Shown here: positions 1 through 6,807 of the stretch, one piece after another
Position numbering within the stretch: position 1 is the first letter of the stretch
How the letters are laid out: each line of letters begins with the position of its first letter
DNA from: CAYTET01 sp964436975
GTDB taxonomy: Bacteria; Bacillota_I; Bacilli_A; Erysipelotrichales; Erysipelotrichaceae
DNA length: 33,824 nucleotides
Assembly (NCBI GenBank): GCA_964436975.1
Contig: CAYTET010000011.1
Span: forward strand, 1 to 33,824
Direction of reading: 5' to 3'
Notes under the pieces: generated by a model
Database searches by the model: none
What the model was told of the DNA's origin: nothing
Seen by the model: only the letters and a program-made list of their open reading frames with translations
Made by a program: the position numbers and the translations under genes

Positions 1-654
1 CAGCGTCGCAACCGGACACTGAAATTAGCCAAAGGTTATTTTGGCTCCAAGCATGCTTTGTATCGGACAGCCAATGAGCAGGTTATGCATTCAATGCGTT
101 ATGCTTTCCGTGACAGACGGCAGCTGAAACGCGAAATGCGCAAGCTGTGGATTGCCCGTATCAACGCCGCGGCCAAGAACAACGACATCAATTATTCGAA
201 TCTGATGCACGGTCTGAAGCTGGCCGGAATCAATCTGAACCGCAAGATGCTTTCTGAAATTGCCATTCATGATCCGGAAGGCTTCAAGTCCTTAGTCGAT
301 GATGCCAAAAAAGCCATCGCCGACAAAAAGACGGCCCCGGCTTTAGAGATTCCCGAGTCAACTTATCAGATTATCGGCCATACCGATCCGGCTGAAAAGA
401 CCGAAGCGGCCCCGGCCGAAGAGAAACCGGCTGAAGCCGAAGAAAAGACTGAAAAGCCGGCGGCTAAGAAAACGGTCAAAAAAGCTGTCAAAAGTGAAGA
501 CGCCGCTACCGAAGAGGTAAAGGCCGTTAAAAAGACCGTCAAAAAGACGGTAAAGAAAGTCGCTGACAAAGCGGAAGCGGCTGAAGAGGCTCCTGTTAAG
601 AAAGCCGTCAAAAAAACGGTGAAAAAAGCTGTTAAGAAAGACGAAGCAGCCTAA
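1..654 (+). CDS. rplT: 50S ribosomal protein L20, 5'-partial, with lysine-rich C-terminal extension
   Basis: L20 binds 23S rRNA and is needed early in 50S subunit assembly. The frame is open from base 1, so the first dozen or so residues lie outside the window. The visible start reads LKLAKGYFGSKHALYRTANE and continues through RDRRQLKREMRKLWIARINA and LMHGLKLAGINLNRKML, all typical of L20. Family members usually stop near 118 residues. Here the frame runs on for about 100 more residues: a Pro/Ala/Glu/Lys-rich linker, then repeated [A/T/P]VKK tetrapeptides (about eight copies) ending KKDEAA. The tail resembles histone H1-type or other nucleic-acid-binding tails. It is in frame with no sign of a frameshift. 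A strong terminator follows at once, so this is the last gene of what is usually an infC-rpmI-rplT operon (upstream genes not seen). Identity is certain; the tail's role is unknown. Confidence 0.97.
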   Translation, partial: QRRNRTLKLAKGYFGSKHALYRTANEQVMHSMRYAFRDRRQLKREMRKLWIARINAAAKNNDINYSNLMHGLKLAGINLNRKMLSEIAIHDPEGFKSLVDDAKKAIADKKTAPALEIPESTYQIIGHTDPAEKTEAAPAEEKPAEAEEKTEKPAAKKTVKKAVKSEDAATEEVKAVKKTVKKTVKKVADKAEAAEEAPVKKAVKKTVKKAVKKDEAA

Positions 655-665
655 TCTAAGCAATC

Positions 666-690
666 AACCCGGCCCGACGGCCGGGTTTTA
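666..690 (+). terminator. Rho-independent terminator of rplT
   Basis: A perfect 9-bp stem (AACCCGGCC / GGCCGGGTT) with a four-base CGAC loop is followed by a T-rich run. It lies 11 bases after the rplT stop codon. Confidence 0.93.
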
Positions 691-702
691 TATTGCTTTT
701 TG

Positions 703-711
703 TGTTAAAAT
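703..711 (+). promoter_or_regulatory. Candidate TG-extended -10 for the radical SAM gene
   Basis: TG-T-TAAAAT matches an extended -10 with one mismatch. No convincing -35 lies at the right distance. The inferred start point near base 718 leaves a very short leader that just includes the AGGGAG ribosome-binding site. Placement after the rplT terminator makes a promoter here likely, but the exact element is uncertain. Confidence 0.35.
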
Positions 712-732
712 TATTAAAAGGGAGTCCAAGCG

Positions 733-2376
733 ATGAAAACGGCATTAGTCACTTTTAATGCATCTTATATTCACCGCAATCTGGCTCTGCGCTGGCTTTA
801 TGTGTGCCGGCCGGCTGACGAAACCGTCCGGATTATGGAATTTGTCACCAAAGACGATGTCGATAAATGCGCTGCGGCAGTGGCGGCCTATCAGCCGGAT
901 GCAGTCGGGATTTCCGTTTATATCTGGAACGGGACCATTGTTAAGGATTTTATCCGCCGCCTGAAGACAAGGTGCCCCGGCCTGCGAATAATTCTGGGCG
1001 GCCCGGAAGTATCATTCCGCTGGCAGGATTATCTGGATGACAGCGTGGAAGCCGTCATCAGGGGAGAAGGCGAGGCAACTTTCTGGCCTTACCTGGTCGA
1101 CCGGCAGCCTGTTGCCGGCTTAGCCAGCCATGATTATGTTGACCCGGACCCTTATCCCAAGACGGATCTGGCCTGGCTGGAAGAGAAAGAAAATCCCTAC
1201 TTTCTGCCTTTTGATCTGGCAGATATGAAAAGCCATTACCTCTATATTGAAACCAGCCGGGGCTGTCCCTATGGCTGTACATACTGTCTGGCCTCGACGG
1301 ATCATTCCAACCGGCAGTTCTCACTGCCATATCTGAATAAAGTTCTGCAGCAGCTGCATATTTACCAGCCCAAACAGGTCAAATTCCTGGACCGGACATT
1401 CAATGCTGATGAAAAGCGGGCGGTCCAGATCAGCCATCTGCTGCTGGCGCTGCCCAAATCCATCAGTTTCCAGTTTGAGGTCGTGGCGGAGAACCTGCCG
1501 GCCCGTGTTGTGGATCTGTGGGTCGATGATAAACCGGCCGGCCGCTGGCGGCTGGAAGCCGGAATTCAAAGCTTCAATGATGAAGCGCTGGAGGCGGTGG
1601 GAAGATATCAGAACAGCCGCCGGCTTAAAAGCAGTATCACATTCTTGGTCAGCCGCGGCCTGACCGTTCACGGGGACCTGATTGCCGGTCTGCCTTATCA
1701 AACCCGGGCATCGTTTTCCCAGACTTACCGGCAGGCCCTGCAGCTGAATATGGCCGAATTGCAGGTTGGCATTCTGAAACTGCTGGCCGGGACCATTTTG
1801 GACCGGACCAAAGACGACTACGGCATTACAGCCCAGACCCAGCCGCCCTATGCCATCATTGCCAACAGGTGGATGAGCCGCCATGACATTGATGATGTCT
1901 ACCGGACGGCTCTGGCCACCCAGCGGCTTTACAACAATGGCTGGTGCCGCCGCTTTATTGGCTATCTGCTGACTACCGGCGATGATATCTTTGAACGGAT
2001 GACAGCCTACGGCTATCAGCTGGAGGCACTGGGCCATCCTTACCAGATCCACCAGGTTTTCCAATTGATCCGGCAGTCCACTGATGATCCGGCTGCCATT
2101 GGCATGCTGGCGATGGATTACTTCAGCCTGTTTACCCGCCGGCCGGTGCGCTATGAGCCGTTTGATCTGGACCGGACGGCTAAAAACCAGTATTTTACCC
2201 AACTGGTCAGCCAGGGAGCTGTCAGCGAAGACCGCCGGCGCTTTTCCATGGTGGCTGCGGGATGGTATAATAATAAAAAGGCCATCCAGATTCTGATATA
2301 TGACAGCGATCAACATAAGCCGCAGCGCTTTCTGGTTGATCTGACCGGCCGCTTATTGATGAAGGAGAACTTATGA
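733..2376 (+). CDS. B12-binding domain radical SAM protein (DUF4080 type)
   Basis: A 547-residue protein with an N-terminal cobalamin-binding-like Rossmann region (about residues 1-130, LVTFNASYIHRNLALRWL to IRGEGEATFWPYL) and a radical SAM core carrying the CPYGCTYC iron-sulfur motif (Cys178, Cys182, Cys185). The length and the long C-terminal region fit the DUF4080 family. These proteins are predicted to use S-adenosylmethionine and a [4Fe-4S] cluster for a radical methylation or rearrangement; I know of no assigned substrate. The start is ATG with AGGGAG upstream. The stop overlaps the next ATG (ATGA), so the small downstream ORF is translationally coupled. The gene opens a run of housekeeping genes reaching to RidA. 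Family assignment is firm, function open. Confidence 0.9.
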   Translation: MKTALVTFNASYIHRNLALRWLYVCRPADETVRIMEFVTKDDVDKCAAAVAAYQPDAVGISVYIWNGTIVKDFIRRLKTRCPGLRIILGGPEVSFRWQDYLDDSVEAVIRGEGEATFWPYLVDRQPVAGLASHDYVDPDPYPKTDLAWLEEKENPYFLPFDLADMKSHYLYIETSRGCPYGCTYCLASTDHSNRQFSLPYLNKVLQQLHIYQPKQVKFLDRTFNADEKRAVQISHLLLALPKSISFQFEVVAENLPARVVDLWVDDKPAGRWRLEAGIQSFNDEALEAVGRYQNSRRLKSSITFLVSRGLTVHGDLIAGLPYQTRASFSQTYRQALQLNMAELQVGILKLLAGTILDRTKDDYGITAQTQPPYAIIANRWMSRHDIDDVYRTALATQRLYNNGWCRRFIGYLLTTGDDIFERMTAYGYQLEALGHPYQIHQVFQLIRQSTDDPAAIGMLAMDYFSLFTRRPVRYEPFDLDRTAKNQYFTQLVSQGAVSEDRRRFSMVAAGWYNNKKAIQILIYDSDQHKPQRFLVDLTGRLLMKENL

Positions 2377-2561
2377 AACCGGCAATTAGCATTGATGAGT
2401 TATTAGAGCTGACAGCGCAGGATCGAAGCAGCCTTGAGCCGTTAAAAAGCCGGCTTAAAGAGTTTTCCGGCGGTGATCCGAACCGTCTAAGAGATATTAA
2501 ATCACGCTGCGATTATTTCATCATGATGCATAAAAAACGAACAGGACTGCCGGATAATTAA
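2373..2561 (+). CDS. Small conserved-looking hypothetical protein (62 aa)
   Basis: The ORF starts inside the stop of the radical SAM gene (ATGA overlap) behind a good AAGGAG site, so it is probably translated. The product is a small, charged, soluble protein (MKPAISIDELLELTAQDRSS...). It is predicted mostly helical, with one cysteine and no membrane segment or signal peptide. I do not recognise a family. Its coupling to the DUF4080 protein suggests a partner or accessory role, but this rests on position only. Confidence 0.65.
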   Translation: MKPAISIDELLELTAQDRSSLEPLKSRLKEFSGGDPNRLRDIKSRCDYFIMMHKKRTGLPDN

Positions 2562-2594
2562 AGATGCAGTGGAAGAAGTAATAAAGGAATTGAG

Positions 2595-2623
2595 CTGATA
2601 AGCTTTGATTCAGCGCTTATCAG
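2595..2623 (+). repeat. Inverted repeat in the leader of the XTP pyrophosphatase gene
   Basis: Perfect 9-bp arms CTGATAAGC and GCTTATCAG are separated by 11 bases. No T-run follows, so it is not a standard terminator. It may be an operator, an mRNA hairpin or a processing site between the small ORF and the next gene. Confidence 0.5.
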
Positions 2624-2678
2624 GCAAAGCTATACCGCAGAAGCAGGGGTGTATATCAGCCGTTTGGAGGATTGAACT

Positions 2679-3284
2679 ATGAAGAAAATCATGATTGCGA
2701 CCACTAATAACAACAAAGTAGCCGAATACCGCGAAATGCTGCAGCCTTTGGGCTATCAGGTGCACAGCATGAAGGAACTGGATGAAATAATCATCGATGA
2801 AAATGGCCAGTCCTTTGAAGAAAATGCGCTTATCAAGGTCAGAGCCGTTTATCAGCAATGCGGCTGCATGACCATAGGCGATGATTCCGGGCTGTCGATA
2901 AAGGCCTTAAACGGAGCCCCGGGCATCTATTCAGCCCGTTTTATGCCGGAGGCTTCCTATCCGGAAAAGAACGCGGCCATTATCAGGATGCTGGCGGAGT
3001 CAGAAGACCGCAGCGCCTGGTTTACCTGTGCCATTGCCATGATTGACCATCTGGGTCAGCCCCATGTCTTTACCGGCCGCTTTGACGGCCAGATTGCCTA
3101 TCAGCCGGCCGGCCAGAACGGTTTCGGCTATGATCCCATCTTCTATCTGCCCGGCTACGGCAAGACCAGCGCGGAGCTGACCGCCGACCAGAAAAATGCG
3201 ATATCCCACCGCGGTCTGGCGACCCGCCAGCTGCTGCAGTGGCTCCAGGAGCATCCCGGTGAGGCTGAAAGCGAAAAGATATGA
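2679..3284 (+). CDS. rdgB: XTP/dITP diphosphatase (Ham1/RdgB family)
   Basis: This enzyme hydrolyses non-canonical purine nucleotides such as dITP and XTP to monophosphates and keeps them out of DNA and RNA. The 201-residue length is normal. Visible family features are the N-terminal substrate loop IATTNNNKVAEY, the acidic block IGDDSGLSIKALNGAPGIYS and the C-terminal FGYDPIFYLPGYGKTSAEL ... KNAISHRG. The start ATG follows a TTTGGAGGATTGAACT leader with a clear GGAGG site. The stop overlaps the trmL start by four bases (ATGA), so the two genes are translationally coupled. Confidence 0.95.
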   Translation: MKKIMIATTNNNKVAEYREMLQPLGYQVHSMKELDEIIIDENGQSFEENALIKVRAVYQQCGCMTIGDDSGLSIKALNGAPGIYSARFMPEASYPEKNAAIIRMLAESEDRSAWFTCAIAMIDHLGQPHVFTGRFDGQIAYQPAGQNGFGYDPIFYLPGYGKTSAELTADQKNAISHRGLATRQLLQWLQEHPGEAESEKI

Positions 3285-3811
3285 TCCATATTGTCTTGTA
3301 TCAGCCGGAAATACCGCAGAATACGGGCAACATCATCCGCAGCTGCATGGCTTTTAACTGCCAGTTGGAACTGATCAAGCCGTATGGCTTTCTGTTGGAT
3401 CAGAATCATCTGCGGCGGGCCGGCATGGACTATATTGAGCAGACCGCCATTGTCGAGCATGTTGACTGGGCTGCTTTTGCGGCTTCGGTAAAACCCGGCC
3501 GGCTGTTCTATGTGACCCGCTACGGTCATTCAAGTCCGGATCAGTTTGATTTCACCAAAGTGGAAGGTGATATCTACCTGGTCTTCGGCAAAGAATCGAC
3601 CGGCATCCCCAAATCAATACTTAAGGCTAATCTGGACAGCTGCATCAGGCTGCCGATGGTTGCCCAGGCCCGCTCGCTTAATCTTTCCAACTGCGTGGCC
3701 ATTGTGGCTTATGAGGTGCTGCGCCAGCTTGGCTATCCGGATCTGGCCGGCGATGAAACGATAAAGGGCGCTGATTTTCTGGAAAGGAACTACTTTAATG
3801 AAGATTTTTGA
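3281..3811 (+). CDS. trmL: tRNA (cytidine/uridine-2'-O-)-methyltransferase TrmL
   Basis: TrmL is a SPOUT methyltransferase that 2'-O-methylates the wobble base of certain leucine tRNAs. The protein opens with MIHIVLYQPEIPQNTGNIIR, contains the SAM-binding VFGKESTGIPKSIL stretch, and ends its core with IRLPM...RSLNLSNCVAIVAYEVLRQLG, which forms the trefoil knot. At 176 residues it is slightly longer than usual because of a short C-terminal tail. It overlaps rdgB by four bases. Its last 14 bases overlap the start of the following membrane protein gene. Confidence 0.95.
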   Translation: MIHIVLYQPEIPQNTGNIIRSCMAFNCQLELIKPYGFLLDQNHLRRAGMDYIEQTAIVEHVDWAAFAASVKPGRLFYVTRYGHSSPDQFDFTKVEGDIYLVFGKESTGIPKSILKANLDSCIRLPMVAQARSLNLSNCVAIVAYEVLRQLGYPDLAGDETIKGADFLERNYFNEDF

Positions 3812-4379
3812 GTTTTTGTGGGCGGACCAGCACCGCCGGCTCTTTTTCGTCGAAATGGTTTTAACCGGGGCTCTGCTGGCAGAGCTGTTTTTTCAGGCTG
3901 TTCTGGGCTATCAGATAGCCAAAGCCGGCAGTGTCAGTGCCCTGACGGCGCTGATTTCTTCGGTAGACATTTTCTCAGACTGCTTTCTGGGCCGCCTTAT
4001 TGCCGGCTGGCTGACCTATGCCACGTATAATGATTACGGCACTATGCTGGTCCATCTGCTCTATGTCAGGCTGTTTATTATCGTAATACTGTCAGCTGTT
4101 TATTATCATCCGGTCAGCCGTGACCGGTTCTGGCAGCAAGGGCGGCAGGGTCTTTCGGTTTTGTTTCTGGCCATGCTGGCGGTTATGCTGTTCTGCCTGG
4201 TTATGGCCTATCAGGCCATTGGCGCCGTTAACTCAGCGGTGGCGGTCAAATATATCCACTGGGGCAGCTGTCTGCTGCTGGCCGGCAGTGCTGTTCTGTT
4301 TGTAATCTATCTGGTAAAGCTGGTCTGGCGGGGCTACAGCCTTTATGCTTTTGCCAAAGAACCGTCAGCAATAGTATAA
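3798..4379 (+). CDS. Multi-pass membrane protein of unknown function
   Basis: A 193-residue hydrophobic protein with about five predicted membrane segments: around residues 18-40, 45-70 (weaker), 83-103, 118-140 and 152-175. A short cytoplasmic-looking N-terminus (MKIFEFLWADQHRR) and a basic C-terminal stretch flank them. I recognise no domain or catalytic motif. The ATG lies inside the end of trmL with GGAAAGGA upstream, so translation is probably coupled. The TAA stop sits within a TATAAT promoter element for the next gene. It could be a small transporter or a voltage-sensor-like membrane protein, but nothing in the sequence decides this. Confidence 0.75.
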   Translation: MKIFEFLWADQHRRLFFVEMVLTGALLAELFFQAVLGYQIAKAGSVSALTALISSVDIFSDCFLGRLIAGWLTYATYNDYGTMLVHLLYVRLFIIVILSAVYYHPVSRDRFWQQGRQGLSVLFLAMLAVMLFCLVMAYQAIGAVNSAVAVKYIHWGSCLLLAGSAVLFVIYLVKLVWRGYSLYAFAKEPSAIV

Positions 4380-4380
4380 T
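4351..4380 (+). promoter_or_regulatory. Sigma-A type promoter for the small membrane protein and ridA
   Basis: TTGCCA and a perfect TATAAT are separated by 18 bases. The stop codon of the upstream membrane gene is part of the -10 box. The inferred transcript starts near 4387, just ahead of the AGGAGG site of the next gene. Confidence 0.65.
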
Positions 4381-4403
4381 GAATAGCGACAGGAGGCAGG
4401 CTT

Positions 4404-4616
4404 ATGATTGAAAACATCAGTGACTGGCTTTCGCTGGCCTGTATTGTGGCAATACTGCTGATGGTTATCGGCGTATCACTGCGGATGATCAACCTCAATA
4501 TGATTGCCCGCCACATCCGCCAGGAAGAGATTTATTATCAGAACCGGGCTATCGATGAGCCCCAGAAGCTTGCTGAAGCAAAGTTAACTGCCAAAGAGAA
4601 AAGGAGAATCGAATAA
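4404..4616 (+). CDS. Small single-pass membrane protein (70 aa)
   Basis: The product has one hydrophobic segment (about residues 9-27, LACIVAILLMVIGVSL) followed by a charged, helical tail rich in Glu, Lys and Arg (ending KEKRRIE). It has an AGGAGG ribosome-binding site, its own good promoter, and lies one base before the ridA start. I do not recognise a family. The topology suggests a membrane anchor with a cytoplasmic tail that could bind a partner. Confidence 0.7.
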   Translation: MIENISDWLSLACIVAILLMVIGVSLRMINLNMIARHIRQEEIYYQNRAIDEPQKLAEAKLTAKEKRRIE

Positions 4617-4617
4617 A

Positions 4618-5085
4618 ATGTTTCAAAAAGAGATTTTAACAGCCCAGGCCCCGGCGCCCATCGGACCGTACAGCCAGGCTGTCAAGCTTTCCGATTTTGT
4701 CTATATTTCCGGCCAGCTGGGCATTGATCCGCTGACCAATGAGTTTGCTGGCGGGGATATTAAATCCCAGACGCATCAGGCCCTGCAGAACGTACTGGCC
4801 ATCCTTCAGGCCATGGGGCTGAACTTTGAGCATGTTGTAAAAACAACTGTTTTTATGAAAGACCTGAATGACTTTTCTGATTTCAACACAATTTACGGCG
4901 AATATTTTGACAAGCCGTATCCGGCCCGCAGCTGTGTCCAGGTAGCGGCGCTGCCCAAGGGCGGTCTGGTTGAAATTGAATGTCTGGTTATTGACACTTT
5001 GGCCTATGAGCAGACGGACTGCTGCGGCTGCCAGCAGCAGGATTGTGAATGTCAGGATGGCTGTGACTGTTCAAAGCATCAATAA
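4618..5085 (+). CDS. ridA: RidA family enamine/imine deaminase with Cys-rich C-terminal tail
   Basis: RidA proteins hydrolyse reactive enamine/imine intermediates released by PLP enzymes and protect those enzymes from damage. Residues 1-130 are a standard RidA: PIGPYSQAVK, VYISGQLGIDPLTNEF, and the signature YPARSCVQVAALPKGGLVEIE with the substrate-binding arginine. Most RidA proteins end near 125-130 residues. This one continues to 155 with a tail holding seven cysteines and a histidine in about twenty residues (CCGC, CEC, CDC patterns). The tail is in frame and is followed by a terminator. It looks metal- or cluster-binding, which I have not seen as a normal RidA feature. Confidence 0.93.
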   Translation: MFQKEILTAQAPAPIGPYSQAVKLSDFVYISGQLGIDPLTNEFAGGDIKSQTHQALQNVLAILQAMGLNFEHVVKTTVFMKDLNDFSDFNTIYGEYFDKPYPARSCVQVAALPKGGLVEIECLVIDTLAYEQTDCCGCQQQDCECQDGCDCSKHQ

Positions 5086-5086
5086 G

Positions 5087-5108
5087 AGCGAGTAAAATCG
5101 CTTTTTTT
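5087..5108 (+). terminator. Rho-independent terminator of ridA
   Basis: A short stem AGCGA / TCGCT with a six-base loop is followed by seven T residues. It starts two bases after the ridA stop. The stem is short but the T-run is strong. Confidence 0.75.
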
Positions 5109-5146
5109 GCGCGATTGGAAAACAAGGGGAACGGTTTTAAGACGGC

Positions 5147-5157
5147 TGATATATAAT
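5147..5157 (+). promoter_or_regulatory. Candidate -10 region of the comK-rmuC transcript
   Basis: TGATATATAAT holds a perfect TATAAT and an overlapping TG-A-TATATA. I find no good -35, which would fit a promoter that needs an activator. Downstream, CGGGCA and TGCCCG (5162-5184) form a 6-bp inverted repeat with an 11-base loop in the presumed leader. I looked for pairs of AAAA-N5-TTTT ComK boxes and found none. Confidence 0.45.
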
Positions 5158-5233
5158 AAATCCGGGCATGAAGAAATTTTGCCCGCTATAAACGACAAGT
5201 ATTGTTTGCAGAAAGTTTGGATGAGAAGATATT

Positions 5234-5704
5234 ATGTCAATTTTATACGACATAGAATACCTGCAGACGGCGGCTTGCTGCACTGTTCTTCATTATGGCT
5301 GCCAGCGCCAGCAGCGGATTTCAATCAGCGATACGGTCTTCATTGACCGGTGCTGCCGTTATCACGGCTCAACACTGGCCGGCAGAAAAACGGCGATCTG
5401 TTCGATTCTAATGATCCGGCAGAAAGTGCCTATTCTGATATTTCTGCCTCTGTCCTGCATTTTCTTTCCCCTGCAGGGAAGCCGGCAGGCGGAAAAGATA
5501 TGGATCAATTTCGGCCAGGTCAAAGATGTACAGCCGGCCGAAGCCGGTTGTCTCATTAACTTTAAAAGCGGCGGCTGTCTGCCGGTTAATGTTTCTTACC
5601 GGACCGTGCAGATGCAGCTAAAGCGGTGTTCCCGCTTTGAGCAGACCGTAAGTTCGGTAATGCCGGTGCAGACTTATCAAGAGATTATCGGAGAACAAAA
5701 ATGA
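5234..5704 (+). CDS. comK: ComK-family competence transcription factor
   Basis: ComK is the master activator of DNA-uptake genes in Bacillus. The 156-residue product has the same order of conserved blocks: FIDRCCRYHGSTLAGRK (residues 36-52; Bacillus has IVDRSCRFFGSSYAGRK), a VPILIF...IFFPL block followed by EKIWINFGQVKDV (65-99), and a LINFKSGGCLPVNVSYRT block (107-124). It is shorter at the C-terminus than Bacillus ComK (about 190 residues), so it lacks the tail that in Bacillus is involved in proteolytic control. The start ATG has only a weak GGATGAGAAG upstream. The stop overlaps the rmuC start (ATGA). The family call is from memory of the Bacillus sequence. A role in competence here is inference, helped by dprA in the same window. 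Confidence 0.82.
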   Translation: MSILYDIEYLQTAACCTVLHYGCQRQQRISISDTVFIDRCCRYHGSTLAGRKTAICSILMIRQKVPILIFLPLSCIFFPLQGSRQAEKIWINFGQVKDVQPAEAGCLINFKSGGCLPVNVSYRTVQMQLKRCSRFEQTVSSVMPVQTYQEIIGEQK

Positions 5705-6807
5705 CTCAGGAGCTGTGGTATCTGCTGATAGTTGTATTGGTGATGATAATTGTCATTATCATTGTTGTTTTAATAATGACGGTTACCAAAAACCGGATTA
5801 TTGCTGCCAATAACGAACAGTTAGACCGACTGCAGCAGACCAGCAGCAACGCCCTGAATAATTTTTCAATGCAGCTGGCGGCGCTTCTGCGCAATGATAT
5901 CGATAACCTTACCGATAATACTTACCACCAGCTGGATGTCATGAAGCAGCAGATGGGAACCAATCTGAGTGAAAACCAGCAAAGGATCAGCGAGACCTTT
6001 CAGCAGACCTTAGTCCAGCTGACCAAAATTACTGCTGTGCAATCGCAGCTGGACAGTGTTTTCAGTCAGCTTAACGGCCTGCATCGGCTGTTTGCCGATA
6101 AGAAAAGCCGCGGCGCCTATGGCGAAATAGAGCTTTACACCCTGCTGCAGATGGCCTATGGCGATGACCAGCATTTCTGGCAGCCGCAGTACCGGCTGAG
6201 CAACGGGACAATTGCTGATGCCGTTGTCCTGGGCCAGGGCAGTTTTGACATGGTTGTCATTGACTCCAAGTTTCCTTTGGAAAACTATCAGCGGATGATG
6301 GATGATTCCATCAGCAAAGCCGATCAGCAGAGTGCCGAAAAAGCCTTTATAAATGATGTCAGCACCCAGATAAAGGATATTGCGGCCAAATATATCATTG
6401 CCGGCCAGACGGCCAGCTTTGCGTATATGTTTATCCCGGCGGAGGCCATCTTTGCCCAGATTTACGGACATTATGATAAAATCATCAGCCTTTCATATCA
6501 GTATCATGTCTTTATCGTATCACCGACTACTTTGATGGCCTATCTGACGGCTTTTAAGACGATCAACCTGAATCAGCAGCGCAGTCAGCAGGATGCCCAG
6601 CTGCAGATTGAACTTAATAAGCTGAGCCGCCAGTTTGAACTGTTTACCCAGCGCTGGGGCACTGTGGTCAGCGATATTGAAAAAACCGGCAATGATATTC
6701 AGCAGCTTGATGTTACAAATGGTAAAATGATTCAGCGGTTCAATCGGATCGCGGCTGTCAGACTTGACAGTGCTGAGGAAAGTTATGAACAAGAAAAAAA
6801 CAACTAG
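5701..6807 (+). CDS. rmuC: RmuC-family DNA recombination protein
   Basis: RmuC proteins are predicted membrane-anchored nuclease-fold proteins that limit rearrangement at inverted repeats. The 368-residue product has an N-terminal membrane anchor (about residues 5-27, LLIVVLVMIIVIIIVVLIM), a Gln-rich coiled coil (about 35-125), and the RmuC core. The core has SRGAYGEIELYTLLQ, FDMVVIDSKFPLENYQRMM and FIPAEAIFAQIYGHYDKI. A second coiled coil follows. The start codon overlaps the comK stop, so its translation is tied to ComK. The 3' end overlaps the YitT gene by about 23 bases. Confidence 0.92.
   Translation: MTQELWYLLIVVLVMIIVIIIVVLIMTVTKNRIIAANNEQLDRLQQTSSNALNNFSMQLAALLRNDIDNLTDNTYHQLDVMKQQMGTNLSENQQRISETFQQTLVQLTKITAVQSQLDSVFSQLNGLHRLFADKKSRGAYGEIELYTLLQMAYGDDQHFWQPQYRLSNGTIADAVVLGQGSFDMVVIDSKFPLENYQRMMDDSISKADQQSAEKAFINDVSTQIKDIAAKYIIAGQTASFAYMFIPAEAIFAQIYGHYDKIISLSYQYHVFIVSPTTLMAYLTAFKTINLNQQRSQQDAQLQIELNKLSRQFELFTQRWGTVVSDIEKTGNDIQQLDVTNGKMIQRFNRIAAVRLDSAEESYEQEKNN

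Noticed and set aside
358..663. Antisense ORFs opposite the lysine-rich L20 tail
   Set aside because: They are low-complexity Phe/Leu-rich translations produced by the repeated Lys/Val codons on the other strand.
2263..2271. Perfect extended -10 TG-G-TATAAT inside the radical SAM gene
   Set aside because: It encodes the WYNN residues of the protein, has no matching -35, and no gene start lies close downstream.
1321..2316. Long antisense ORF (331 codons) inside the radical SAM gene
   Set aside because: It lies fully opposite a well-supported gene, has no ribosome-binding site or family resemblance, and arises from the codon bias of the sense strand.
5103..5233. ComK box (paired AAAA-N5-TTTT) before comK
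   Set aside because: I found AT-rich patches but no pair with the right spacing.
5107..5346. ORF upstream of comK
   Set aside because: It starts in the ridA terminator, shows no domain, and overlaps comK in another frame; the ComK frame has clear similarity.
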